Below are positions 35,835-45,165 of a DNA stretch of 64,000 nt, in pieces. The translations under genes were made by a program, and so were the position numbers. The notes below the pieces were generated by a model. That model ran no database searches. It was given only the letters and a program-made list of their open reading frames with translations, and was not told where the DNA came from. Origin of the DNA: an uncultured Chitinophagaceae bacterium (GTDB lineage: Bacteria; Bacteroidota; Bacteroidia; Chitinophagales; Chitinophagaceae); contig CAKZFX010000021.1 of assembly GCA_936908745.1 (NCBI GenBank), positions 62,001-126,000 on the forward strand. The letters are read 5' to 3'. Every line of letters begins with the position of its first letter. Positions within the stretch are counted from its first letter, which is position 1.

Positions 35835-36539
35835 ATGGCGTTGGCCTGGCCTTGTATAATTGTGGATGATGATGAAATTGACCGGCTCACCACGGTGTCT
35901 TTCGTTAAGAAGTATCCATTTCTTGCTATCACCGGCGTTTACTCTTCGGCAGAAGAAGCGTTGGAGAAAACAGCTAACCAACTTCCCGCTGTTGCCTTCC
36001 TTGATGTTGACATGCCGGGGCTTTCCGGTTTGGAGTTGCGCAAAAAATTAGACCACATTCCTGCCTGTATTTTTATTACTTCCTTTCCTGATTATGCCGT
36101 AGAAAGCTTTGAACTGGCGGCATTGGATTTTATCGTAAAACCGATCCGTGGAGAACGGTTTGAAAAAACAGCACAACGCATCCAAGAGTATTTTACCATC
36201 CGTGAAAAATCAAACCTGCTGGAACATACATTAGGAGGCGATACCATTTTTATAAAAGAAGGCCACGAACAAATCAAACTGTCCCTTCATGAAGTATTGT
36301 ACCTGGAAGCGTTGAAAGATTTTACCAATGTGGTGACAGAAAAAAGAAAGTATTGTGTGCTTTCATCTTTGGGCAATCTTTTGAAAGAACCGGGTTTCAG
36401 TTCCTTTATCCGCATTCATAAAAGCTATGCCGTACAAAAGAATTTTATTGACAAGGTAAAAGGACAGGAACTTTTTATCCGCAATATCATATTACCGGTA
36501 GGCCGGGTTTATAAACCAGCATTGGAACAATTAAAGTGA
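35835..36539 (+). CDS. LytTR response regulator, module 1
   Basis: 234 residues. Receiver with acidic residues D11-D13, phospho-acceptor Asp57 (AFLDVDMPGLSG) and Lys102 (FIVKPI). LytTR domain about 135-234 (EVLYLEALKDFTNVVTEKRK, FIRIHKSYAVQKNFI). Closely similar throughout to the regulator at 44434, including YAVESFELAA and LEHTLGGD. It overlaps the kinase start by 4 nt (GTGA). Probable target: the direct repeats at 35767-35796. Confidence 0.9.
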   Translation: MALAWPCIIVDDDEIDRLTTVSFVKKYPFLAITGVYSSAEEALEKTANQLPAVAFLDVDMPGLSGLELRKKLDHIPACIFITSFPDYAVESFELAALDFIVKPIRGERFEKTAQRIQEYFTIREKSNLLEHTLGGDTIFIKEGHEQIKLSLHEVLYLEALKDFTNVVTEKRKYCVLSSLGNLLKEPGFSSFIRIHKSYAVQKNFIDKVKGQELFIRNIILPVGRVYKPALEQLK

Positions 36540-38524
36540 GAAACTTATTTTTCATATCGTTTCTTATTGTATGCATACAGGCATCTGCCCAAAAGACCGG
36601 CCGGCCGTTGGTGGATTCACTGATAAAAGAAATACCGGCCGCAACAGACGATACTGCCAAAACAAGATTATATAATAAAGTGTTCAATGCATTGATAACA
36701 CTGAACGTGGATGAAGCCAAACAGTATGCATGGCTTGGATTGCGACATACAACCAAAATGAAATGGGCCAAAGGCATGGGTGTTTTCCAGGATAACCTCG
36801 GAAGGGTTTACAGCAGTCAGGGCAATTATGATTCGGCAGTTTATTATTATACCGCATCGCTTAACACAACTGTCAAAGAAGACAACCCCTTTAACCGTGC
36901 CAGCACGTATAATAACCTGGGCGTGGCGGCACAAAATATTAAAGGCGATTTTCCAGCTGCATCCGGCTATTATTTTAAAGCCTTGCAGATAGCCGAAGAA
37001 ATAAAAGACAGTTCACTGATCTCTTTGCTCCTTAACAATGTGGCAAAGATTTATTCTTTACAACAGAACTATGAAAAGGCATTGGAGTTTGACAATAAGG
37101 CGCTTCGCATCAGCGAGCAAAGAGGCGACCTCACGACATTTGCCTACGGACTGCAAAGCATCGGCAAAACCTATTTCCTTTTAAAGAATATACCGAAAGC
37201 CAAAGAAAATTTTCAAAGGGCTTTATCTATTCATACCGAAACGGGAAACCTGGAAGGTATGGCAGCAGCATGGTCAAGCATTTCATTGGCAGAGCATGAT
37301 AAGCGTACCATTGTTGAAGCAAGGATAAAGTCAAAAGAGTTGTGGGACGAAGTGAATCCTATGCATACGGACGCTATCACTAATTTGGGCAATCTTGGCA
37401 TAGCCTATCTTGAAATTGCAAAGTATGACACCAACCATATCGTCCGTTATGGCGATGTGATCCCCGAGAATAAAACTTTATTATTAAGCAAAGCGTCCGG
37501 CTACCTGAAGAGTGCGATACAACTGGCCGGACAAAATGGCGATGCAGACAACCAATCTTTTTTTATTGGTGCGTTAGCCGAAGTACAGGAATTACAAGGC
37601 GATTTCAAAAGTGCTTATTATAATTATAAACTCTTTGATGAAACACAGGATTCCATTTATTCGCAGGAAAATAAAAACAAGATAGCAGCTGCAGAAAGTC
37701 AACTGGAAATTGACAAAAAAGACAGCGAGTTACGTATCAACCAGCTTGCCTTAAGCAACCAGCGAAAAACGATGTGGGGATTGATTGGCGGATTAGGGTT
37801 ACTGGCCATTATCGGGATATTGATTTATCGTCAAAGCCGGAAATTATCAAAACTGAATGCCGAACTGGACAATGCCAATAAGATAAAGGCAAAGTTTTTT
37901 GGCATTTTAAGCCATGATCTGCGCAGTCCTGTTTCCAACCTTGTCAGTTTTCTTCACCTGCAAAAAGAAGAACCCGGTCTTTTATCCAAAGAACAAACAG
38001 CCAGGCACCAGCAAAGAATAACAACCGCTGCCGAATCATTGCTGGATAATATGGAAACCCTATTGCTATGGAGTAAAAGCCAGATGGAAAAGTTTGCGCC
38101 TGTCAATACAAGGGTTGTGGTAGCGGAAGTATTTGAACAATTAAAAAAGAGTTTCGCCAGCACAAGTCCGGTTCAGGTTAACATTGAGGCTGACGACAGC
38201 ATTGAGTTACACACAGATGAAAATTATCTATACACGATCCTTTCTAACCTTGTTGCTAATTCGATAAATGCCTTAGCAAACGTCACTGATGCAAGCATTA
38301 CGTTGAAAGCAGGAAAAGAAAATGGTCATAACGTTTTATCCATAACAGATAACGGGAACGGCTTTCCTGAAACATTCTTACAGGAATGGAATAACAATCA
38401 ATTAAGCATCAACGGCCGTCACGGGCTTGGTATGCACATTGTAAAAGACCTTGCCGCTGCTATTCATTGCAAAGTTGTAGTAGGCAACAGCACAACCGGT
38501 GCTTATAGCCGGCTGATCTTTTAG
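36536..38524 (+). CDS. TPR sensor histidine kinase, module 1
   Basis: 662 residues. Signal peptide (about 1-18), periplasmic TPR array (about 45-375: YNNLGVAAQNIKGDFPAASG, KALEFDNKALRIS, KAKENFQRALSIH), one membrane helix (about 413-431), coiled linker, HisKA with His460 (FFGILSHDLRSPVSNL) and an ATPase with NSINAL and GRHGLGMHIV boxes. The start codon is GTG, in a 4-nt overlap with the regulator stop. The TPRs suggest it senses a protein or peptide. Paralogue of the kinase at 45162. Confidence 0.88.
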   Translation: MRNLFFISFLIVCIQASAQKTGRPLVDSLIKEIPAATDDTAKTRLYNKVFNALITLNVDEAKQYAWLGLRHTTKMKWAKGMGVFQDNLGRVYSSQGNYDSAVYYYTASLNTTVKEDNPFNRASTYNNLGVAAQNIKGDFPAASGYYFKALQIAEEIKDSSLISLLLNNVAKIYSLQQNYEKALEFDNKALRISEQRGDLTTFAYGLQSIGKTYFLLKNIPKAKENFQRALSIHTETGNLEGMAAAWSSISLAEHDKRTIVEARIKSKELWDEVNPMHTDAITNLGNLGIAYLEIAKYDTNHIVRYGDVIPENKTLLLSKASGYLKSAIQLAGQNGDADNQSFFIGALAEVQELQGDFKSAYYNYKLFDETQDSIYSQENKNKIAAAESQLEIDKKDSELRINQLALSNQRKTMWGLIGGLGLLAIIGILIYRQSRKLSKLNAELDNANKIKAKFFGILSHDLRSPVSNLVSFLHLQKEEPGLLSKEQTARHQQRITTAAESLLDNMETLLLWSKSQMEKFAPVNTRVVVAEVFEQLKKSFASTSPVQVNIEADDSIELHTDENYLYTILSNLVANSINALANVTDASITLKAGKENGHNVLSITDNGNGFPETFLQEWNNNQLSINGRHGLGMHIVKDLAAAIHCKVVVGNSTTGAYSRLIF

Positions 38525-38526
38525 TT

Positions 38527-39915
38527 TTACAAACCATATTTGTCAACTAAGTAAACAAGCGCCGCCATATTGATAGCGCCTAATTCCAGTTCACGTTTGT
38601 TGACGGCTTCAAACACATCGCTTCTTGCGTGGTGAATATCAAAGTAGCGTTGAGGGTCAGGGCTTAATCCCGCTAAGGCTGTTTTAAATGTACGGTTCAA
38701 TGGACCGATGTCTGCGCCACCGCCGCCTTTATTAAATTCTGTGCAACCATAAGGTGCGATCAGATCTCTCCAGCTTACAAATTTGGCAAACTGTTCATCC
38801 GTTCCGGTAAAACCAAAACCTCTTGGCGTAAATCCACCGGCATCGCTTTCCAATGCAAATACATGCTTCTCTCCTTTTTCTTTTGCTTCTTCTGCATATT
38901 TAGCACCGCCTCTCAAACCATTTTCTTCATTAGCAAAGAGTACAAAACGGATCGTACGTTTAGGTTGATAACCGATGGCTTTAAATGCCCTTAGTATTTC
39001 CATCGTTTGCACACAACCTGCGCCGTCATCATGGGCGCCTTCACAATTGTCCCAGCTATCCAAATGACCGCCGATTGTAATAATCTCGTCGGGATAAGTG
39101 GAGCCTTTTATTTCACCAATGATATTATGACCAATCGTATCAGGCAAAAAATAACCATGTGTTGTTAAATTCACGGTCACATCGCCCTTACCCACCTGTT
39201 GACTCAGCCAATCGGCATCTCTCAAACCAATCGCCACAGCGGGGATTTTTGCATACGCTGAATCATATCGTGTTGCACCTGTATGCGGGCTGTTGTCCGT
39301 AGCATGACTAAGACTTCTTACAATAACGGCTTTTGCACCATACTTGGCTGCGCGGCTTGGGCCTTGTCCACGGTATTGTCCTGCGTCACGATACGAAAGA
39401 AAAGTATTAACGTAAGTCGGGTTAAACTTATAGTTGTAAAAAACAATCTTGTCTTTGACTTTATCCTTGTTCTTTTCCAGTTCGTCAAATGAATTAACTA
39501 ATAATACTTGCCCGCTCACCGGTTTTCCGTTTGAACCCATTGAGTTGCCCAAAGCCACTACGTCCAGTTCTTTTTTTGTGGGCTTATATTTTGCACTGCG
39601 TTGGTCATCATACATGGCTGACGCTTTGTCCTGGCCACCACGCACCCAATGCGGCACCATACATTCCTGCATCCATGCTTTATCAGCGCCGCTTTCCTGC
39701 ATACGCTGCAAACCCCATTTTTCAGCTTTCACCATACCCTGCGAGCCTGCCAGCCGTGGGCCGATCTCCTTGGTAAGCTGACGCAGATTTTCGTAGGCTT
39801 TCCCGTTTACCAGCACTTCATCAGCAATCCGCCGGATCATCAGCGAGTCCTCGTTTTGCGCTTTTGCAGCAAAAAGTGAAAAAGTGGCCAACAGGGAAAA
39901 TACAGTCCGTTTCAT
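38527..39915 (-). CDS. Secreted M28-family metallopeptidase
   Basis: 462 residues. Signal peptide (about 1-19), a PA-like insert (about 130-245), and the M28 di-zinc site: HLDSWD (His284, Asp286), GAHDDGAG (Asp296), NEENGLRGG (catalytic/zinc Glu330-331). It would be an aminopeptidase or carboxypeptidase-like exopeptidase outside the cytoplasm. The stop is 2 nt from that of the module 1 kinase (convergent). No link to the sensory modules is evident beyond position. Confidence 0.88.
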   Translation of the reverse strand: MKRTVFSLLATFSLFAAKAQNEDSLMIRRIADEVLVNGKAYENLRQLTKEIGPRLAGSQGMVKAEKWGLQRMQESGADKAWMQECMVPHWVRGGQDKASAMYDDQRSAKYKPTKKELDVVALGNSMGSNGKPVSGQVLLVNSFDELEKNKDKVKDKIVFYNYKFNPTYVNTFLSYRDAGQYRGQGPSRAAKYGAKAVIVRSLSHATDNSPHTGATRYDSAYAKIPAVAIGLRDADWLSQQVGKGDVTVNLTTHGYFLPDTIGHNIIGEIKGSTYPDEIITIGGHLDSWDNCEGAHDDGAGCVQTMEILRAFKAIGYQPKRTIRFVLFANEENGLRGGAKYAEEAKEKGEKHVFALESDAGGFTPRGFGFTGTDEQFAKFVSWRDLIAPYGCTEFNKGGGGADIGPLNRTFKTALAGLSPDPQRYFDIHHARSDVFEAVNKRELELGAINMAALVYLVDKYGL

Positions 39916-40028
39916 GCGTTGAGTTTTAATAAAGTTAAGGCTGTAAGGGAAATCAAAACAAAGAATTAAGATGAATGGTCAACCTTCCTGCGGCAAAACT
40001 GTTACCTTCGGAAACACATATTAAGAAT

Positions 40029-41147
40029 ATGAGAATCGGGATTGTTTGCTACCCTACTTTTGGCGGATCGGGCGTGCTGGCTACAGAGCTTGGAAAGGCA
40101 CTGGCGCAGAAAGGACATTTGGTGCATTTTATCACTTACCAGCAGCCCGTAAGGCTGAATGGTTTTATTCCCAATATATTTTACCACGAAGTGCAGGTGC
40201 CAACCTACCCGTTGTTTGACTATCCGCCTTATGAAACAGCATTGGCCAGCGCCATGGTGGATGTGATCAAAAATAATAATCTCGACCTGCTCCATGTGCA
40301 TTATGCCATTCCCCATGCTTCTGCAGCGTATATGGCTAAACAAATTCTGAAAAAAGAAGGGAAAGAAATACCGGTAATCACGACGCTCCACGGCACGGAT
40401 ATTACACTGGTGGGAAAAGACAAAACGTATGCGCCGGTAGTAGCGTTTTCTATCAACCAGAGCGATGCAATCACCGCTGTATCAGAAAACCTGCGGGACG
40501 AAACCTACCGGACTTTCACCATTGAAAAAGAGATACAGGTTATCTACAATTTTGTAGATGTGGAACGCTTCAGCCGCAAACCGATTGATGCATTTAAAAA
40601 AGTAATCGCACCCAATGGCGAACGTATTTTACTCCATGCTTCCAACTTCCGTAAAATAAAACGTGTGCAGGATGTGGTGAAGATTTTTGCAGAAGTGCAA
40701 AAACATCTTCCTTCTAAATTATTGTTTGTGGGTGATGGCCCTGAACGTTCCACGGCAGAAGACCTGGCAAGAGAAATAGGCGTTTGCGATGAAATCCGTT
40801 TTGTGGGTAAGCAAGAACAAATGGAAGATATCCTGGCCATCGCTGACCTTTTTTTACTGACTTCCGAATATGAAAGTTTTGGTTTGGCTGCATTGGAGGC
40901 CATGGCAGCCGGTGTTCCCGTAGTGTCAACAGATGCCGGTGGTCTGCGTGAAATCAATATCAATGGTGAAACCGGCTATATGGCCAGCGTCGGCGATGTG
41001 GAAACCATGAGCAAACAAGCGATCCAGATCTTAAAAGATGACGATACATTGAACGGCTTTAAGCAACGGGCTGCTAATTATGCCAAACAGTTTGATATCA
41101 GTACCATCATCCCGGTATATGAAAAATTATACGAGCAGTTTCTTTAA
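40029..41147 (+). CDS. bshA: N-acetyl-alpha-D-glucosaminyl L-malate synthase (bacillithiol)
   Basis: 372 residues, GT4 glycosyltransferase. It transfers GlcNAc to L-malate, the first step of bacillithiol synthesis. The opening MRIGIVCYPTFGGSGVLATELG, HVHYAIPHA, VYNFVD-type middle (IYNFVDVERF) and ESFGLAALEAMAAGVPVVSTDAGG are BshA features. ATG 40029 was chosen; the longer frame adds 18 residues without homologous character. Cytoplasmic. Single gene; its stop is 8 nt from the opposing gene. Confidence 0.9.
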   Translation: MRIGIVCYPTFGGSGVLATELGKALAQKGHLVHFITYQQPVRLNGFIPNIFYHEVQVPTYPLFDYPPYETALASAMVDVIKNNNLDLLHVHYAIPHASAAYMAKQILKKEGKEIPVITTLHGTDITLVGKDKTYAPVVAFSINQSDAITAVSENLRDETYRTFTIEKEIQVIYNFVDVERFSRKPIDAFKKVIAPNGERILLHASNFRKIKRVQDVVKIFAEVQKHLPSKLLFVGDGPERSTAEDLAREIGVCDEIRFVGKQEQMEDILAIADLFLLTSEYESFGLAALEAMAAGVPVVSTDAGGLREININGETGYMASVGDVETMSKQAIQILKDDDTLNGFKQRAANYAKQFDISTIIPVYEKLYEQFL

Positions 41148-41154
41148 CCATTGC

Positions 41155-41883
41155 TTATTGTAATTGCATCACCTGCATCCACTCATTCCCGCTATAGGCT
41201 TTTAACTCATGTTCTTCATACTCTTTACGGGTAAGATAAAACAGGATATATCCCGCCACATCTGTTATACGCATAAATTTCTTTAATGCATCTATATAGT
41301 ACACTTTATACTCCTGTCCATCCGGCGATAAGGTTGCGAGCTGGTACGGTATGATCTTGTATGAATTTTTGAGTTTCCCATTTACGTAGTGATGCAACCC
41401 GGCTGCATTAGAAATACGCAATTCATCAGTCCTTTTAAAAAGGGTAAATGAAGTATCCTGAACCGTCTTTACGGAGAATTTTCTTTCTTCCGGGAAAAAG
41501 AGACCACGAGCTTGCTCTGCTCGCTTTAATGCACTGCTGAAAGCAGGCGTTTTCGTTTCCATAAAGTATTCCTGCTTGTACCCTTTTTTAATAAACGCAG
41601 TCGGTGCATTCCCGATCATAAAGCTGGCCACCCGTTCACAAAGCGAATCCGTATAGTAAACACCGGAATTGCAGTCCATACAACCCTTCCTTCTTTCCAG
41701 CACTATGCGATAAACTGTTTCGCCGTTAGGCAGTTTTAATGTACCGCTGTATTTTGCCAGCTTATTCTTTACCGTATCTGCTTTTATTTTTTCAATACAA
41801 GCGGGCAATGATTGGGAAAATAATTTACCGCCTGTAAAGAGTAGAATCCCGGCTATGACTGTTGTTATTTTTCTTGCTTTCAT
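41155..41883 (-). CDS. Unknown exported protein, third gene of the cytolysin operon
   Basis: 242 residues with a signal peptide (MKARKITTVIAGILLFTGGKLFSQ). I do not recognise the family. A C-x2-C...C cluster (GCMDCNSGVYYTDSLC) at about 67-83 could bind metal or form disulfides. The C-terminal part is strand-rich (KVYYIDALKKFMRITDVAGYILFY). It starts 10 nt after the preceding stop, so it belongs to the cytolysin-like operon and may be a secreted partner. Confidence 0.65.
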   Translation of the reverse strand: MKARKITTVIAGILLFTGGKLFSQSLPACIEKIKADTVKNKLAKYSGTLKLPNGETVYRIVLERRKGCMDCNSGVYYTDSLCERVASFMIGNAPTAFIKKGYKQEYFMETKTPAFSSALKRAEQARGLFFPEERKFSVKTVQDTSFTLFKRTDELRISNAAGLHHYVNGKLKNSYKIIPYQLATLSPDGQEYKVYYIDALKKFMRITDVAGYILFYLTRKEYEEHELKAYSGNEWMQVMQLQ

Positions 41884-41893
41884 ACCTCTTTTT

Positions 41894-42502
41894 TTATTCA
41901 ACAGTGACACCATCATGCGCTATCCGCTGGCATTCAAAAAACTGAACTTTCGTTCCCTTTTTATAAGCGCCGCCTGATTCTACCACCTTACCGTCTGCTA
42001 TATTGATTGTATAAACCGACGATGTATGGGTAAAGAAAACAGAAACAATAGTATTATCGGCCGTTATGCTTTTTTTAATATTGGCCATGTATTTTAAGCC
42101 ATCCGGGAATTTCGCAATAATATTTGCCTGTCCGTTTGAATGCTTATTTTTTTCCAGGTAATCATTATAGTTACCGCTGGTCACTTCCTTTTTATAATCA
42201 GGCCGATAAATATAAAATAAAGCGTTTGTTCCTTTTTGATACCCTCCTCCTTTAGTGCTTTCCACCACAGCTGTAAAATCGTAAATCGTTTCTCCTTCAC
42301 GCAGGTTCTTAAATACGTACGTCGATTGAGTATGTAAAAAACGACAGGAGAATGAAGTTCCGGTCACGGATGAAATTTCAGCCGTATATATTTTCTGCTC
42401 ATCTCCAAAACTGACCCTGATAAAATCGCCTGTTTTGACTTGTGCTGTTACATATCCTGCAAAAGCAATACTCAATAAAATAAATAAGGTTACTTTTTTC
42501 AT
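41894..42502 (-). CDS. Unknown exported protein with internal duplication
   Basis: 202 residues with a signal peptide (MKKVTLFILLSIAFAGYVTAQ). Two similar blocks are visible: about 43-95 (FLHTQSTYVF ... VVESTKGGGYQKGTNALFY) and about 150-195 (FTHTSSVYTI ... VVESGGAYKKGTKVQFF). The duplicated strand pattern suggests a two-repeat beta domain. No known family was recognised. Second gene of the cytolysin-like operon, 25 nt after the first. Confidence 0.7.
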   Translation of the reverse strand: MKKVTLFILLSIAFAGYVTAQVKTGDFIRVSFGDEQKIYTAEISSVTGTSFSCRFLHTQSTYVFKNLREGETIYDFTAVVESTKGGGYQKGTNALFYIYRPDYKKEVTSGNYNDYLEKNKHSNGQANIIAKFPDGLKYMANIKKSITADNTIVSVFFTHTSSVYTINIADGKVVESGGAYKKGTKVQFFECQRIAHDGVTVE

Positions 42503-42527
42503 ATGAATAGGTTTAATGATTAATGAC

Positions 42528-44312
42528 TTAAGCGGGCACCACACTAATTTTGAATAATAACAGGAATACACGGCCGTTAAAATTGATCCTTACTTCTTTT
42601 GTCATCATGCCTGCACCACTTTTGCTGTTCAGTACGTCTTTTAAATACACTTTTTCTGTTTTAACATTCGCTTTGTCATTGGTAGAACCAAATACCCTTG
42701 TGGCATACATGGCAATGTATTTTGTAATAAGGTCCACCCTTGCATTGCCTTCAAATATCTCCTGTTGGGAATATTGGGCAGAAGATGTGACCGTACGGTC
42801 AATCCTTGTATTCCCTTTAAATGTTCTTGGCTCCTCATAAGCCGTCATTGGGCCCATTGCCAAGCTCGCTCCCCATCGTACAATGGGCTTTTGTATTTCT
42901 GTTGGATCCACCATCGTATTTCCTTTGTAGAAAACAGCATTTTCCACCAGTCCGAATTTGATTCCTTCTGTGCTGTTTGTTTCATTGGTAACAGAGACTA
43001 ATGAAACCGTCGCCTTGTATTTTACGTCGGGCATCTTGGGTGTGCATTGCGAGTACGTATAATTATCCGTAGCGCTTTCGTATCTCATCAGGCTCATGCT
43101 CATATCCCGGAAAGTGAATTTTACCGGCACAGCATTCTGAGCAGTTCCTGTGGCCAGGTAATTATTAATAGCCGCCTGAACGGAGGCTGCAGTGGGATTA
43201 GGAACACTGATCGCATTGGCATTGCCACCAACAAAAAACAGCTTTACGGTTGTCTTTTCACGTTTCATGCCATTGAGCATATCAAAGCCTGCATAACCAC
43301 CGGCAAAGCCGGCTGAATAGCTCGCTTTAAAACTGGCCATCATTTCTTCACTCTCAAACTCTGTTTCCACCACGCCCAGTACCCTGCGGCCATAACTCAC
43401 CGAAGCAATAAACAAAGCCCCTTTGGTTTTATTTCGTTCCGATTCTTTAAAGAAAGTGGCTGAATCGTTTTCGGGAAGCACCGCATTGATGGTATACAAG
43501 GATTGTATCACATCAATCATAAAGTAACTCTTCTTACTGTTGTTGCTGATGCCAAATGAAGCATCGGCTTTAAAACCCATGCCACCGCCGCCTGCATTCA
43601 CTTTAAAACGAAAATCTGTTTCATCATTAACAGTCAGCATTTTGATAGAAGTGCTGGCATTGGTAGGATTAGACGGCAAAGACTTTTTTATAGTTCCTGT
43701 CGCCTGTTGCAAACTAATGCTCGTGGGGTTTTGGACCAGTTCTGTTTCGCCAAAGGCGCTGGAAGAAGCTGCCTGCAGGTAAATAGGATTTCTTGTCCAT
43801 GTAATTGTCTTCGGGCTTACTGTATTTTTATAATAGTCATCATACATATAAGCGGCGCCCGGATAGATATACGAAGCCTGCGTGGAATAAGGCACATCAA
43901 AGTCTTCTGATTCGGCACTAAGCCTTACCTGGTAATTCTGGCAAATCTTGTCATTATCCTCTGTGCGGCCATTGTCTTTCATTTTCTGGTTGATACCATC
44001 TGACGATTGTTTGTTTATAGCCCGTTTTACCATTGGATTATCCACAGACACAAGCCTCACTGTCGTCTTTCTGCCATTAATATTGAATGTTTGCTGTGGT
44101 AAGGAAGCCAATAATTTCGCAACTGAAGGATTTATTTCATACTTGCTGTTGATAGCACCTACCTTTACTGTGGCTTTTTGGCCAATTTTGGTAGTGCCGT
44201 TTTTTTCGTTTTTTATCACACCGCCTTTGATCACTTTCTGGTCTTTTATTACAGGCTGGGCAATCGCCTGTAAGGAGAACAGTAACAGCAAAACGATACC
44301 TGCTTTTTTCAT
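42528..44312 (-). CDS. Cholesterol-dependent-cytolysin-like pore-forming protein
   Basis: 594 residues. Signal peptide (MKKAGIVLLLLFSLQAIAQ). Thiol-activated cytolysin landmarks occur in order: YPGAAYMYDD (150-159; cf. YPGALQLAD), RNPIYLQ (174-180), SLYTINAVLPENDSATFF (271-288; cf. IFYTVSADLPKNPSDLF), FIASVSYGRRVLGVVET (301-317; cf. VSNVAYGRTIYVKLET) and VGGNA (361-365; cf. LGGDA). Residues about 430-594 do not show the tryptophan-rich undecapeptide of domain 4, so receptor use must differ. First gene of a three-gene exported operon, divergent from the module 2 regulator. ATG 44312 starts the signal peptide. Confidence 0.8.
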   Translation of the reverse strand: MKKAGIVLLLLFSLQAIAQPVIKDQKVIKGGVIKNEKNGTTKIGQKATVKVGAINSKYEINPSVAKLLASLPQQTFNINGRKTTVRLVSVDNPMVKRAINKQSSDGINQKMKDNGRTEDNDKICQNYQVRLSAESEDFDVPYSTQASYIYPGAAYMYDDYYKNTVSPKTITWTRNPIYLQAASSSAFGETELVQNPTSISLQQATGTIKKSLPSNPTNASTSIKMLTVNDETDFRFKVNAGGGGMGFKADASFGISNNSKKSYFMIDVIQSLYTINAVLPENDSATFFKESERNKTKGALFIASVSYGRRVLGVVETEFESEEMMASFKASYSAGFAGGYAGFDMLNGMKREKTTVKLFFVGGNANAISVPNPTAASVQAAINNYLATGTAQNAVPVKFTFRDMSMSLMRYESATDNYTYSQCTPKMPDVKYKATVSLVSVTNETNSTEGIKFGLVENAVFYKGNTMVDPTEIQKPIVRWGASLAMGPMTAYEEPRTFKGNTRIDRTVTSSAQYSQQEIFEGNARVDLITKYIAMYATRVFGSTNDKANVKTEKVYLKDVLNSKSGAGMMTKEVRINFNGRVFLLLFKISVVPA

Positions 44313-44378
44313 ACTTTTTAATTTAAATTTGATAGTATAAAAATGCGTTCCAAAAAGACGGTTACAAATAACGAATAG

Positions 44379-44408
44379 ACGAATGACAGAAAGAATAGAC
44401 GGATAACA
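44379..44408. promoter_or_regulatory. Direct-repeat pair, candidate LytTR operator (module 2)
   Basis: ACGAATGACA (44379-44388) and ACGGATAACA (44399-44408), exactly 20 bp apart. The repeat extends upstream (GAATAGACG at 44373 and 44393), giving 14 of 16 identical positions. It shares consensus ACRRAYRACA with three of the four units and near-matches module 1. It lies between the cytolysin-like operon and the module 2 regulator gene. Confidence 0.6.
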
Positions 44409-44433
44409 CACCCAAACCCTTAAAACCCAATCT

Positions 44434-45165
44434 TTGCTCTCTGAAACACGTACATATAACACAATTATTGTTGATGACGTTAAGGTTGATCGTCTCACCA
44501 CCCAGGCATTTGCCAAACAATTTCCTTTTCTGCATATTACAGGCTGCTGCTCCAGTGCGTCTGAAGCATTGGATATCATAAAAAATAATAAGATTGATGT
44601 GTTGCTCCTTGATATAGACATGGATGATATTTCCGGCCTGGAGCTTCGCCGGCAGTTGGGTAATGAGCAGACCTGTATTTTCATCACTTCTTATCCTGAC
44701 TATGCCGTAGAGAGTTTTGAACTGGCGGCTTTTGATTTTATCGTAAAGCCGGTTTCCAAAGAACGGTTTGCGGCCAGCATGGAACGTTTGCAGGAATATT
44801 TATTGCTCAAAGAAAAAGCTTCCTTGCTTGATCATACATTAGGCGGCGACAGCTTTTTTATCAAGTCAGGCAATGAGCAGGTCAAAATACGATTACAGGA
44901 TATCTTATACCTTGAAGCGCTGAAAGACTATACACGGATCGTTACCGCTTCTAAAAAATATTGTATTCTTTCTTTATTAGGCTCTTTGTTGCAGGAGCCG
45001 GCGTTCAATTCATTCGTTCGCATACACAGGAGCTACGCTGTTCAGAAAAATTTTATCCGCAGCCTCAGTGCCTCGCAGGTGCAACTTTATGATAACATAG
45101 CTCTTCCTGTTGGAAGAAGTTATAAAGAAAGCATTGAGCAATTAATCCATAGCAAAGACCAATGA
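44434..45165 (+). CDS. LytTR response regulator, module 2
   Basis: 243 residues. Receiver with phospho-acceptor Asp60 (LLLDIDMDDISG) and Lys105 (FIVKPV); LytTR domain about 140-243 (DILYLEALKDYTRIVTASKK, FVRIHRSYAVQKNFI). The start is a TTG at 44434: no in-frame ATG or GTG precedes IIVDD, and TTG gives an N-terminus similar in length to its paralogue. The stop overlaps the kinase ATG (ATGA). Likely binds the repeats at 44379-44408. Confidence 0.88.
   Translation: MLSETRTYNTIIVDDVKVDRLTTQAFAKQFPFLHITGCCSSASEALDIIKNNKIDVLLLDIDMDDISGLELRRQLGNEQTCIFITSYPDYAVESFELAAFDFIVKPVSKERFAASMERLQEYLLLKEKASLLDHTLGGDSFFIKSGNEQVKIRLQDILYLEALKDYTRIVTASKKYCILSLLGSLLQEPAFNSFVRIHRSYAVQKNFIRSLSASQVQLYDNIALPVGRSYKESIEQLIHSKDQ

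Noticed and set aside
44429..44436. AATCTTTG as -7 box of the module 2 regulator
   Set aside because: It would overlap the TTG start at 44434, the only start codon that fits, and the first base does not match the consensus.
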